From Cucurbitaria berberidis CBS 394.84 (Eukaryota > Ascomycota > Dothideomycetes > Pleosporales > Cucurbitariaceae): 64,000 nt of DNA. Of this stretch, positions 42,688-53,679 are shown one piece after another; position 1 is the first letter of the stretch, and the number at the start of each line of letters is the position of its first letter. The notes under the pieces were generated by a model. That model was not told where the DNA came from, did no database searches, and saw only the letters and a list, made by a program, of their open reading frames with translations. The stretch spans positions 147,814 to 211,813 of the forward strand of contig NW_024468942.1 of the NCBI RefSeq assembly GCF_010015615.1, written 5' to 3'. Position numbers and translations under genes: made by a program.

Positions 42688-45319
42688 CTAATCCAGCGAA
42701 TAGATGTCGACTGAGTTTGTCAAGCGAGCTGGTATAGCTCCCACCATCGAGCTATGGAGTATCAGTCCGCCAAAGATACTACCTGGTATTTGCCGGTAAA
42801 GGTACTGCGAGTTCTTCGAGAGTAAATCATCGCGTTCGCGCAGATAGATTCGGTTTCGGGTCGACGCGTCCAATCTTCTCCTGTAGAATTTCGGGCATGT
42901 GTTGATCACATCCACAGGCATTGATATTGTACCATTACTAGGTTTGGATTTGGCCGAAGAATCGCCCGATGCAGCAACCCGAGGTCCATGGGCAACAAAA
43001 TCAAACGTAGCTGAGCGAGTGAAAAACGGTGATGACCCGCGCATCTCTTGCACCGACGGCCGATGCAGAGTTTGAATTGAGGCCTTCCGACGCAACCTGG
43101 CTGGTTCAATGTGCCGAGGTGGGTCCGTCAGATCCATGAAGTTGGATGGTATATTACATGGGTTTCCTTTCCTCGTCGTCACTCCTGGATCAGTGTTGAT
43201 TCGACGAGCAGCTATTGTCGGTAGTTCTGTCTGCTGGAAGACGGAAGGCCTGTCCTTTCGGCTAGACTTTAATAAAAAAGTCCATCCGGCGAACAATGTC
43301 GCATCGAACGTAGTTTTATGATTGTCTTGGAGACTAACGGTGGGAGGTTCAAAGTCAGTGTGGGCGTTACTTGCAGTTTGTTCATGGACCATACGTACTG
43401 TTGCCGAAACTGCTGTCCAGAAAAGTACAGCCTCTGATTGCACTTGCGGAAATTGTGTTGAATAAGATGACTTTTCAAAAGGGCACTTTTGATTTTTCCG
43501 TCCCCGTGAACAAGAGTATCATTACAATAGCAACAAACTGCTGCGACTTCTGATTGCGATGAAGCTGGATAAATGGTGTACTGAATGCCCGGAATGAAGC
43601 TACATGACCACATCCTACACACTGGATGGAGCTGCTGTGCTACGATAAGGTTATCATAGACCCGCTCACAGTATGCACACTTATGCGGTGCCTCCCTGTC
43701 TCCAGTCAGTGACTACAGGTTCAATGGAATATTCGTACCTACGGCTTCGGCACAACGCCCGCTTCTACTCCGAGCTGGACATCGTGGCTGACCCGATCCT
43801 TCCACCAAGACATCATATCAAATCCCTCCATGAAGTGTTGGCTAACATGTTTGGTACGTTCCTGATAAGATGCAAATTTTGACCCGCAGAAGCCGCAGTG
43901 CAGCGCTTGGTGGCCTTTCTCCAATGGCAGAGGGTGTCTCCAGGCATCCACCAACTCTGTCAAGCGAGCGGGCTTTTGACCGGGACTTACTTTATGAATC
44001 TGGGATATGTGCTGTAGGAAATGGTCTTTTCTGCCAAAAGTACGCTCAGAGAGAGGCTTTGCTTGACAAGAAAGATAATTGTGGTCGGCGAGATGTGATG
44101 GACTGGGATCGCTCTGCTCACAGAAAGGACATCTTCGAGGAAACACTCCGGTCCTCGGACAGCATATCCAGAGCTCTTCCGGCATGTGTATAGTGTTTTC
44201 ATGTCTCATCCACTCGAGGCGACTGTGGAACCGTTTATGGCAGAAAGTACAGTAAAATTTGGGTCGCTTACTCGGCCTTCGTTCAACCAGTCTCCTAGAT
44301 ACCTTTTCAGCGGCCCCCTGGCGGGCTTTTTCGTCCAAAGCACCGCTGGACTTGCTCCGTCGTGGTAGTTGGACTTTTTGCGTGTCGCCTGTCCTGCTGG
44401 CAGTACTTGGTCGGTCCGGTATGTCCTCTGTAGTAACCGCTACTAAATTTGATCTACCAACAGGATTCAAGTCAGTAAAACCCCCACCCAGGATCCAAGC
44501 CAACTTGGGGCGCGCAGCCATTTGTGCATATGCCATCTCATCCGTAATGACTGGTGCGATCAGATTTGAGCCATTGCGCTCGTATTTGTACAGTATTTTC
44601 CTTTCTTCTAGTTGTTTAGCTTTCTCCCGAATTTTAACAATCTCTTCTTCCGCTTTTGCGCGGTAGTCGATCATTTGGTCAGGAATGTAGCCAGGCATGT
44701 ACTTCTCCATTTGCTCTGCCCAATTCCTTGCCATATCGACAGGGCCGACCGTACCGGCAGTTATAGGTCTCTCAGGTGAGGATACTCTCGAGAGTTGCGA
44801 ATCTTGCCGCTGTAACGCGAGTGGGATGGTAACAGTGGGCTGCGGTATGTTGCGCTTTGTGACATGGGTAGTGTAGGAAGTATCCACAGTATCTGGGGCG
44901 CTACCAGAGGTGAAGAATGTCCGCCGACCATCTGAGTTTGCATCAGCTGACGTTTCTCGTGAGTGGTGTATATTTGTTGTGTTTGCTGCGCGAACGACGT
45001 TGTTATGTGAGGTTTGCTTCTTCAAGGCAGCAGTGATATCTGGAACAGAGGCAGGCTCATCTGACAGCGGTGCATTCAGATAGCGTTCCATAGACATCCT
45101 GCTGGCAATGCCGATAGCTGATGATTTTGCAGCATCTCTTGGCTTGGATATCGCTGGCAGTGGCCGCATTGGGGATATCTCGTCGACCTCGATTGACCCG
45201 GATCGCTGTAAGGGCAAAGTCGCTTCTGGTATCAAGTAAGTAGAGGGGCTTGCCCGAACGATGATGACTTACGCGAACGCTGCTTCCGGAGACGCCTGTT
45301 CTGGAGCCAAGTTTTCATC
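42688..45319 (-). CDS. Homeobox/C2H2 zinc-finger regulator, at least 4 exons, 5' end unresolved
   Basis: Assembled exons: 45319-45273, 45225-43743, 43695-43399 and 43333-42688, with introns of 47, 47 and 65 nt that all join in phase. A 43739 stop is bypassed by the third intron. Exon 1 here encodes MKTWLQNRRLRKQRS, matching homeodomain helix 3. About 45 residues on is a MERYLNAPLSDEPAS segment like those of fungal homeobox-C2H2 proteins. Then come C2H2-type modules: YCTFCHKRFHSRLEWMRH, CCPRTGVFPRRCPFC, HFLQHISQIH, LHCGFCGSKFASYQERTKH, HKCAYCERVYDN and, across the last splice, CNQRLYFSGQQFRQHLQDNH. The tail is disordered. The first half of the homeodomain was not found upstream, so this model is 5' partial. 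Confidence 0.8.
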
Positions 45320-47041
45320 CTGAGTAGATTTGGCGTATCAAAAGGGAGCGACGAAGGAAGTGATTCTAACGATAATAATACACAATAGATCGAATGAACT
45401 TCTTCCGATGGATCGGGCGCGTATTTACAGACAGATGTGTAGTCTACGTGCGTACGATTACCAGAAAGTCAAATTTAGCCTGCCACGGCTATGTTGACAT
45501 TCATGTACCAAAACACATCCCTTCCGTGAATATAATTCGCTCTATCCAGTCACCCAAAAGACGATCACTCGATATTGCCTACCTGTTGAGAGCACAGACC
45601 TGGTAAAAGCTGAAAGTCAAAGTGCATGACATGCCACAACTCGGGAGAAAAACGATCGAACAAGGTTGGATTCGAGGCTACAGCCGGCGAGAACCTGTGT
45701 ATCAAGTTTTCGTGGGAAGCAATTTCCCGCTCATAGCATGGTGCATATGCTCACCCTGATTGAGAGAAAACGTTCAGGGTGAATATGGAGTAGGTGCTAA
45801 CAGCACCAAGCAAGGAGCTTAGTGTTATCGTTCTCGGCTGGAGATAGTCATGCATTAAACACGGTGTACAGAGACACGCACTGTAGCAGGGGCCGCCCGG
45901 AGGCGAAGCCATGCGAGCTTCACCTCGCTTCGAAATGGGCACTTCATCAGTTGGGGGAGCTAGGTGATGCGCGAGGGAGGCCTATGAGACTAGATAGGAC
46001 TTTCAATTGTGTGATCGGTGTCGGACTTGCTGGAATTGATGTGTATTGGCCCAGCGCGTAAATTGGTCTCGGCTCGTCGTTAGCATCAGGTCTCTCACGA
46101 AGAGTGCTGTATGGGTCGAGAAATTGTATGGGTGAAAAAAGAAGCAGTGTCTGGTTCAGACACATCATCCAAAGTGAAGACGCATGGATTTGATGCGGGA
46201 ATGCAGCGGGTCGGATGTGCGGGGTCAACCAATAGGGGAAGGGCGAGCAACGCTAGTCTGAACGTGGCCGAACTGCATTACGACGTCTTCGGTAGGTTCA
46301 TGCATGCCGTTTTCTAGAAGCCGTAGAAATCCTGTAGGCATTGACTAGCCCTGCATGAATCCTTCTAGAAGACTGCATATCTGACAGTGCAAGGCTTTAA
46401 ACCAGGGGAAACATGCCTTTATGCCCGGATTCGCGAAGCTCGTACTCCGAACCGTAAACTTATGCTGAAAAGGAAGAAAGCGTTAGTGAAGGGAATGGAG
46501 AGTTGAATGCCAGGGACTGACTTTCTACAATGGAATTCATGGAGAGACATGTGTTGCAACAAGCAAGAAGGTCTGAGAATTGATGGAAGCTATCAGGAGT
46601 TTTCGAGGCTGCTAGGAGCCATGAGCTCGAATGGTGACGATTGGTGCCCGTTTGCTTCACGAAGCTCTTATGGCGGCCATATATACAAATACGAGCTTCC
46701 ATTGTTCTTCCATACGGGACTGCCATGCACTCTTGAATGGTTCCATATACTCTGGCTCCAGCACGTCATTCGTTCTGCCATTATCATGTCGTCGTTATAT
46801 CTAACATGTATCGCTCAAAATAGACAAAGAAGGCAGAAGGTATCGGCGGAAGGTGTCGCCGCGAGGTGGCGGTGTCGTCTGCTGGATGGGTCTACGCAGC
46901 GGCTGTGCGCGTCGCGACTGGTCTCAGAGAGGCCTCAAGCCGGCCGAAGGTGGTAGTAGTCGAACTAGTGCATTGGTGGCTGATAGTTGATCGGTCGCCT
47001 GCAGGTTGTTAGAGCGTGGCTCGCAAGTCTCGAAGTGGAAC
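45320..47041. other. region upstream of the homeobox/C2H2 gene, 1.72 kb
   Basis: Missing 5' exons of the C2H2 gene may lie here on the minus strand. One open, protein-like stretch runs at about 45725-45575 (contains HRFSPAVASNP and FSPELWHVMHFDFQLLPG) and ends at a GTAGGC donor-like site. It does not look like homeodomain helices 1-2. A 149-codon frame at 46507-46956 (+) has no family features. Confidence 0.35.
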
Positions 47042-47469
47042 CTACTTGAAGAGAAGAATATGTGGTTCTGGCTCATGGACTTCGTAGTGCTCCCAACCCA
47101 AGCTCTGTCCTAGGTCAGCATATGCATCTTTCCGGCTTATCGAGATGTTGTACCTGTGTGATCCCAAGCGCCCTCCACTCCTCCTCCCACAGCAGCTTCA
47201 ATGTGCCTCGAGCACCGTCGAAGTAATCTTTGGGAATGGCTTTCAGCATCTGCTTTGGAAGCTGCACATGTCGATACTCGTATTGGTCATCTGAGTATCT
47301 GATAGTACGGTTAGCTTAGGATGCGCCGACGGTCTTCCAGGTAAACAACACACCTCGCCGAATAATGGATCGCGTCGACAAACTCGTCCAGCTTCTCTTT
47401 CTCGTGTTCAGATAGGGGGCGCGGCTTCTTGTTGCGGCGCGTGAAGTCAATATCCATCTCTGCAGTCAT
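47042..47469 (-). CDS. CKS1: Cyclin-dependent kinase regulatory subunit CKS1, 3 exons
   Basis: Small Cdk1-binding protein that docks phosphorylated substrates and is needed for cell-cycle progression. Exons 47469-47354, 47298-47154 and 47104-47042, with introns of 55 and 49 nt, give 107 aa. The splices rebuild the family core exactly: HYSARYSDDQYEYRHVQLPK, LWEEEWRALGITQSLGWEHY and EVHEPEPHILLFK at the end. The phosphate-binding and Cdk-contact elements of the family (YSDDxYEYRHV, HxPEPHxLLF) are intact. Every exon is short, so no single frame reveals the gene. The N-terminus (MTAEMDIDFTRRNKKPRPLS) is slightly extended relative to animal Cks. Confidence 0.95.
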
Positions 47470-48473
47470 TGTCGGTGTTTGACAAGGCGAGAGAGGAGCT
47501 CGTGTGCTCGTGCACTGGGGTTCGCGGAGGTTGAATCGGGTGGGGCGGGCAGTGACTCGGTTGGGTGGCGGGCAGTGTGCTTGTAGTCACAGAAGAGCAG
47601 CTTGGATGATTGAGGTTTATTCCACTAAGCTGGTCCTCGAACTACAAACGAGAGAAAGAATAGTTCAATTTCGCGTGCACAACAGGTAACTTGTTTACGA
47701 AAGTCGTGAAATTTGGTCCCGGGGCCCGAGCTTCCATGCTAGCCGACTGGTGCAGCCTAGTAACCGTTGGACCACGTTCTTTCTCGGCAAACTCTCGTGC
47801 TATTATGTCTCCGCCCCAATGGACAGACTGATGTGATGCAGCTCCTTTTCTCAGTCGACCTCTTACCCGGTTCAGAATAGGCTTCAAATTACCACTGCCG
47901 CTAGACACTTGTCAGGGAGCGGGCCATATACAACCTCAATCACCAAACCAATATCGTACCAACGAATAGGCTTATTGTTTGAATCCGAATAAGATAGGAC
48001 GATATTTCAAACGCGCAAGGTCTTATAGACATCACCGTTAGGTATATGAGCGTCACAAAGTTGACTCTCAAGTTGAAACTTGCTTTGCCACAAGCATATT
48101 ACGTATCTTACCTACCCATCCGACTGAACCGAGGCTGAACCTTTCAGTTGCAATGCTCAAATCGAACAGAGGAATATAATGAATATATCAAGACAATTCC
48201 TCGCACTACCAGCCTCCTATCACGCATTGTGATATCTTTTCCTATCAGCTTCCATCTAGGATTCAATGCAATCACGAACATCTCCGCATCCAGAGTACCT
48301 TAATAGAATCAGCGATAGCTCAAACAGAGCGTAGGCGCTTTTGAAATCTTCTCCTAAAGCTTCCATCAAAAGCTTCTATCGCCCGCCCAATGTTTTACAC
48401 CGAACATATAAACCCGCTAAGCTCCACCGTCTTCACGCCTCGGCTAACACAACGACTACAGAAGCATAGACTC
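47470..48473. other. intergenic, 1.0 kb
   Basis: Holds the CKS1 promoter and the 3' flank of the next minus-strand gene. A short tRNA A-box-like stretch near 47750 was rejected. AT-rich from about 47930 to 48470, with no supported frame. Confidence 0.5.
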
Positions 48474-49172
48474 CTATTTTGCACTTTCTCTCGCTGCCTT
48501 CGCCTCCAGATCACGTTGTTCAAAGTGCACCATGAAATGATCAGCCGCCCCCTTCCTGGCTGACGTCTCCTGTAACTGTTGTGATCCTACATCCTGCGCT
48601 TTCTCGTTCGCAATCTCTGTCACCAAGATCTCCTCGAGAACGATATTATCCTCCTTCATCCGATTCCCGCGCTTGATATATTGTGTCAATAAAACGACGG
48701 GGAAGATAATTCCGACAATGGAGCCGACAATGATCGCGAATATGGCGCCTGCAGAGAGGGTGTCTTCCGCTGCGGATGGCGGGCGTGAAGTCGAAGGATT
48801 GGGATTGGTATGCACCATTATTGTGGAAGGTGTTTGCGATGATGCTGGCGCGTCAATCCCAATCGATGATGTTATATCGAGCACTCTGATCGCGATGGTA
48901 CTCGGCTGAGCATCGCTGCTGACTGTAGTAAGTCCACTTGCAATAGCGCTCGGCTGATCGACGAACATCCCGTGTGTTGTGGTTCGTCCAAAGTATCCTG
49001 TGTGAGCAGTGCGGGTGTCAATATTGAGACGGCCGCTTGGGATCTGCATTTCGCATCGGGGTTCTGAATTGATCACTTAGTTAGTAGTATTACGAGACTC
49101 GAGGCCGCCTGCTTCCTCAATACCTTTTTGTACAATCATAAACGCGGGGCAATGGTCATATTGTGGGAACAC
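48474..49172 (-). CDS. Single-pass membrane protein with Ser/Thr-rich ectodomain, 5' end uncertain
   Basis: Exon 49063-48474 joins in phase, over a 60-nt intron, to an exon ending at 49124. The junction reads MIVQKEPRCEMQIPSG, preceded by QYDHCPAF. That upstream exon is open to 49172, where an in-frame TAG coincides with a possible acceptor, so either the ATG at 49139 is the start or a signal-peptide exon lies further upstream. The visible protein has a short Cys-bearing segment, a Ser/Thr/Pro-rich stretch of about 80 residues, one membrane helix (AGAIFAIIVGSIVGIIFPVVLL) broken by a Pro, then a Lys/Glu-rich cytosolic tail. This resembles fungal cell-surface sensor-like or mucin-like proteins. 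Function unknown. Confidence 0.6.
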
Positions 49173-49553
49173 CTAAGGTCGGTTTTGTATACACGACAGC
49201 AATATTGGTTTTCGTATGAGGCGAGATGTAGTAAAGCATGAGTGTTCGACCAACGTTTCACCACGCTTCACAGAGTTCTTCCACAAGCGCTGTCAGACCT
49301 AAGCTCAAAGCATGGTTCAAGGGTTTGCTGATTGGATTGTAATCCAACTCGTGCCGATGAACTTCATTGACTCTAGCTAATCGATACTGTCGAAGCTTCT
49401 ATGGTCTATCCAACACAGGAGCCCAGTCTCGGGAACGCACCATAGTACTCCTATATCTTCACCAATTGGTGTGCACGTACATCTACACCAAATATGTCTT
49501 GTGCAACTCAAGCCACTCTTTCTTGATCTCGCCTTTATCACCTTCTAGTCACC
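49173..49553. other. intergenic, ~380 bp
   Basis: May contain the missing 5' exon of the minus-strand membrane protein gene. A minus-strand ATG followed by KFIG at about 49363 is a weak signal-peptide candidate. Otherwise it is featureless. Confidence 0.35.
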
Positions 49554-49913
49554 CTAGTCCCTATCATCCAAATCTACATTCACCTTCTTGTCCACCTTCC
49601 CTCTCTCCAGCCACTCCTCCGTCCTATCATCACTGGGCTTAATCTGTGGCAACAGCTCAATAGATTGTGGCACCGATGAGGCCCGTTGCTCCTGATCCAA
49701 ATAGAGCTCTTGATGTGTTTGTTGGTGAGAGAACTGATGAGAAAGCCACTCTCTTCGGATGGTTTGTCCAGCCTCGGGAGAGACTTCGGGACATTGATGC
49801 GCTTTGGTGTGTTTGATGCAGCGGAGGATCAAGTAGAGGAGTATGAGGACGAGGACCATGGATATCAAGATTATTAGGGCGAGGATAAGGTCGAATGTTA
49901 TTACCGAGACCAT
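49554..49913 (-). CDS. Small one-pass membrane protein, hypothetical
   Basis: A 119-codon ATG-initiated frame without intron. Residues 5-30 form a strongly hydrophobic helix (FDLILALIILISMVLVLILL), followed by RCIKHTK and a polar, Gln/Glu/Asp-rich cytosolic domain ending DLDDRD. No family recognised. The strong membrane segment at a sensible start and the positive-after-helix charge pattern favour a real type III/tail-out membrane protein. It neighbours another predicted one-pass membrane protein on the same strand, 380 bp away. Confidence 0.5.
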   Translation of the reverse strand: MVSVITFDLILALIILISMVLVLILLYLILRCIKHTKAHQCPEVSPEAGQTIRREWLSHQFSHQQTHQELYLDQEQRASSVPQSIELLPQIKPSDDRTEEWLERGKVDKKVNVDLDDRD

Positions 49914-50403
49914 CTTTTCGGTGTCGTCTCAATGGGTATGATAGGATAGAGGCAGCGACTTTGGAACTTGTTGTGGACATGTGGCGTGCTGCTGTCGCAG
50001 ATATACTGCGATACTTAAGTTTCCCATATTGTGCTTCTCCTGAACCGATGAAGCGTAGTAATTGGGTAATCTTAAGAAGTTCTTTCGAGAACGTGGCACA
50101 AAGGCGAAATATATCCTATTTGATATATGTCCGTTGTGTGTATTTCTATGGCTCAATGGCAAGAGTTCACTTGTGTCGCACGAGGTTACGCGATGCATGG
50201 AAGTTGAGTGCACGCCCAGTGTGGCACCAAAGGGAAGTTACTACTCCATCGATAAGTAGGCATGTGGTGTTACTCTTTGGGAAGCACAGGATGTAACCAT
50301 GGAGATTGAGAGAGTGTATATGCGAACTTGAACAGTGACACCCACCAGGTATGTAGTGATACTTGCTAACAATGTAACCCCTCTGAGGTACAGCCATCAT
50401 CTC
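49914..50403. other. intergenic, 490 bp
   Basis: Upstream region of the small membrane protein (-) and 3' flank of the next minus-strand gene. A 133-codon frame at 49895-50296 (+) overlaps the former and has no homologous look. Nothing else seen. Confidence 0.5.
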
Positions 50404-51100
50404 TTATAGCTCTCCTGCATAGTCGTATACCAAACGTACTCGGACAACCTCATTCTTGTCCTTCTTCCGAATGGCGAACCTCCTCGTCAGCCTTCTCACA
50501 CCGTTGATCTCCGAAAACCCCCAAATTTGCCATCCCGTCCATTTGTTCCCTTCATTGTCTACGTAGCTCTCGACCACCTCGCCGTCTTCTGTTTCCTTCA
50601 GCCAACCCTCCACTAAGTACTTGGCATCCTCTTCAACCACGCCATTACCCTTGCTCTCCTCTAAGATCTTTGCCAAAGTGTTGTAACGTGACCGCCCTTT
50701 GAGGGTGCCAAAAAGCCAGTCAGAGTGCCCACGATAGTGCCAGTCTAGCGTGCGTTTCTCAGTACTACCTTTAAGGCCACCAGTGACAGCCTGATCGATG
50801 TCAATCTGTGTGGTGGGCTGGCCGTCCTCGCCGGTTGTTGGTGACTGGCTCAGGTGCTGGTATACGGTTGCAGCGCCAAGAGCTTTCCGGGTCAACCAGC
50901 CGATGCCTTGCAGCGCGAGGACGGGGTCAAAAGCATCCGAGATGACTTTGTTCTGGTAGTGTTAGAATCTCCGTAGACATGAGTTGGTATAAAGGTAAAT
51001 ATGACCAGGAAGCATTGAGGTACGAGAGGTCGGATGCATAGCTTACCATGACCCATTTCCCTTGGAGGTTCTTAATATCGACGCTTGATGGTGCTGCCAT
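50404..51100 (-). CDS. Conserved fungal protein of unknown function (small-ligand/lipocalin-like pattern), 2 exons
   Basis: Exons 51100-51047 and 50952-50404, with a 94-nt intron, give 200 aa. The start MAAPSSVDIKNLQGKWVM joins NKVISDAFDPVLALQGIGW in phase 0. The combination GKWVMNK, LALQGIGW, DIDQAVTGGLKGSTEKRTLD, WTGWQIWGFSEINGVRRL and VRVRLVYDY recurs in a fungal hypothetical family. The opening G-K-W motif and alternating beta-strand-like pattern suggest a small barrel such as a lipocalin-type fold. That is a structural guess, and no function is known to me. No signal peptide or membrane segment. Confidence 0.78.
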
Positions 51101-52959
51101 CGTATACTTGGTGTTATTTCCGTCTGTGTGTGTCGCAGGATGCCGTTAAGCTGTAATGTGGTAGAGCTGTGGGAGCTATCGCGGGGTAATACGGCTATAT
51201 AGCTATGCTACACCCCCATGAATTCCTTTTCGGTATCTTAAAAGGAGTCTTGCAAATTGAGTCCACTACAAGCCACTTACAAGACACCATGTGTGCTAGT
51301 TCTCGATAGTTCACATGAATGTTGCTGGTACCTGCACCGTTCTCACGCATAATAGCCTCGGTACGTCCAACTTTGGATTAGCTTCTTCCGCGGCGAAACC
51401 TTTCCAGTGTCTTACACGGCCTCACCATCGTTTACCCCATGGGCACGACTGCTTTTGGACGATGCATGGGTGTATACGGGGCCCAGATGATGAGAAGTTC
51501 GTGAGCCGAGGAATGCATGTGCGATGTGGGAGGCAAAAGAGAAGGGTAGTGCCCCGCACGCCACGCCAATTGAGGCAAAAGGGGCGATGACGAGTGATGG
51601 AGAGGTCCAGGAAAGGAAGGAGCCGTTGAGAAACGGAACGAAAGATTGGCATGTGACAACTATTCTCAACCTCTTTCTTTCTATCCTTACCGTCTCAAGC
51701 ATTCTTCTGCTCCTTTCGACAGCGTTCTGGAAAGTATATTTGACCTCTGGCGTGTTCAACCATCAGTCACCACGCGCAATGATATATTGCAAGGTATGGT
51801 CTCGGATAGCGCAGCAACGAATCGGTGATCTTCAAGGTGCTAGAAAGCGCACGCAAGAGCAGCATCGAGTAGCTTGAGCTGGCAGATCAAGCCATGTACA
51901 TCACCTTGGAGCGCTCAGCCGCTGGTTTTTGAGATCTATACGCGTTTTTTCACGAGGGGATATTCAGAGACCCGTTATATGACAGTACGGCAATGAGGCT
52001 GGACATAGTTGAGCCTGTTATAGGGCTTGCTGGGACGAAATGCTCTATCCTCTAGGTCAACCACCAATATACCATGCTCGGAGATATGGACTTCATTACG
52101 CTTAAATGCTTCAACCATGGTACGATGCCTAGGTCACCTCGCCTGATATTCCTTCTGGGTCGGCTGTGTTTCGACTCGGTCCTCCACGTCGAGTCATTGT
52201 TTGGAAACATGATCCTGTCAGAGATATGTTGTAGTGTTACGCAAACATGCCCCGAGTAGATTTGCATCCGCGCAAGGGACCAACAACAATAACAACGCAT
52301 TGACCTTATGAACAGATCATCGGATTGTTTCCTTCTTCTCATCAGAACACTTTACTTCGCCAGACCTAGACAATCAAGATATGGCATTTCGTGGCCGTTG
52401 CTGAAGTCTGCCCTTGGTCGCGTTCATTCTCACTCACGCACATTGTTCACTTCCTCAAGAACCTCTTCTCATTCTGCGACGCCAGGCTATAAGACAACCA
52501 CATGGACAGCTATATCTGCCACACTATCAGACTCTCAGTACTTTGGTTTAAATGACTGTGGCACAAATTCTCGTTAAGCTTCCCTCAGTCATTGGTCACA
52601 GCAGTTTGCAGTCAGTCGTCTCACTTCCGGATATTTCTAGCCGTTTCAGGCGCCGCTATAGAGAGGGAGCCACAGTGATTTTTTTGGGGGGCAGTCCAAC
52701 TCGCATTTCAGCCGTTTGTGTGGGAACTTCGCTGGGCAAGATTGATTTGTCCGCTGGAGTAGTTTGCTGTGACGCAGACTTGAGCTCTTGCTCACTTTCA
52801 CTCCACTTTCGTCGTACCAGCGCACTTACCCTCGCCTTCTTGTTTGTCAACAACACCGACACCACGCTCCCTCGCATTCGAACTTTCCCCAACATCACAG
52901 TGTGACTTCGCGACACTGCTCCAGACGATCCCCACGCGACTCTACACCAGATCGCAAAG
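51101..52959. other. gene-poor region, 1.86 kb
   Basis: Divergent space between the minus-strand gene at 51100 and the GPI protein at 52960. It contains one weak coding candidate (51524-51877, listed). The last 150 bp are C/T-rich, typical of a fungal leader. Confidence 0.45.
51524..51877 (+). CDS. Possible small one-pass membrane protein
   Basis: A 117-codon ATG frame with a polar N-terminal 45 residues, one hydrophobic helix (ILNLFLSILTVSSILLLLS) and a short Arg/Gln-rich tail. Overlapping minus-strand frames of similar length have no such organisation. The layout resembles the N-terminal anchor of several fungal secondary-metabolism accessory proteins, but the expected catalytic motifs are absent. 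It may be a remnant or a chance frame. Confidence 0.25.
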   Translation: MWEAKEKGSAPHATPIEAKGAMTSDGEVQERKEPLRNGTKDWHVTTILNLFLSILTVSSILLLLSTAFWKVYLTSGVFNHQSPRAMIYCKVWSRIAQQRIGDLQGARKRTQEQHRVA

Positions 52960-53679
52960 ATGAAGTCACTGCTCATTCTTCCTGCTCTCGCCGCTGGCAT
53001 ACTCGCCTCCAAGGTCGCGCTCAATAATCATGAGCTCGCAGCCCTGCTCGGACGTGCGATCGACCCCATAATCATGGATCCAACTCAACTCTCCGTGCTT
53101 TCGGTGCTCCGAACAGCTATGCCTACTGCCTCAGACACTCCCATGCCCCAAGATGACTTCGAACCCGAGTGGTATCAGAACCTCCCTCAGGATGTCAAGA
53201 GCCTGCTACCATCACTGTACCCCGCGACTACGACTGCTACTCCCACTGACAGAGCGACATCTGTGACTGAGGTGGTGAGTCAGACGCCTGTCCCATACGC
53301 TGCTTCGTCGATTGGCGAATCGTTATCGTTACTGCCCTCGTCCACCGTCCTGGTATCCTCGACTTTGGCCAACACAGGCACGGTAAATGATACCCTACCT
53401 GTTACATCCGCGCCCACGTCTACATCTATTCCCGCGTCTTCGTCACTTTGGACTTCGCAAACCACCGTCACTAAAACACTGCAGTATGCGCCCACTACCC
53501 CGACTGGCAAGAACTCTACATGGATTACTGCCTCCGCAAATGGTACACTTCCTACCGCATCGCCCTTACCTTCGCCTTCGGGATCCTTCTCAGCCGGAGC
53601 TAAGACTGCTGTTAAGATGGAGACGCTCGCCGCGATCGTGTGGATTAGCGTTGGCGTGGGCTTCTTCATCTTCGCATAG
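52960..53679 (+). CDS. Ser/Thr-rich secreted protein, probable GPI anchor
   Basis: Single exon, 239 aa. A clear signal peptide (MKSLLILPALAAGILA, cleavage after about residue 16) is followed by about 75 ordered-looking residues with NHELAALLGRAIDP and DFEPEWYQNLPQDVKSLLPS. About 115 residues of Ser/Thr/Pro with several N-x-T sites come next. The C-terminal hydrophobic stretch LAAIVWISVGVGFFIFA has no basic tail, after a small-residue region (SFSAGAKT) suited to an omega site. This is the layout of fungal cell-wall or plasma-membrane GPI proteins. The DxEPEWYxxLPxDVKxLL segment recurs in fungal surface proteins of unknown function. Confidence 0.82.
   Translation: MKSLLILPALAAGILASKVALNNHELAALLGRAIDPIIMDPTQLSVLSVLRTAMPTASDTPMPQDDFEPEWYQNLPQDVKSLLPSLYPATTTATPTDRATSVTEVVSQTPVPYAASSIGESLSLLPSSTVLVSSTLANTGTVNDTLPVTSAPTSTSIPASSSLWTSQTTVTKTLQYAPTTPTGKNSTWITASANGTLPTASPLPSPSGSFSAGAKTAVKMETLAAIVWISVGVGFFIFA

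Noticed and set aside
46507..46956. 149-codon plus-strand frame
   Set aside because: Mixed composition, no domain or signal, and no splice partners giving conserved text.
47690..47790. tRNA-like sequence on the minus strand (TGGTCCAACGGTTA, an A-box-like stretch, with ends that can pair)
   Set aside because: The cloverleaf does not close: the span is about 61 nt, the D stem does not pair and no GGTTCRANYCC-type B box follows. At best it is a decayed relic.
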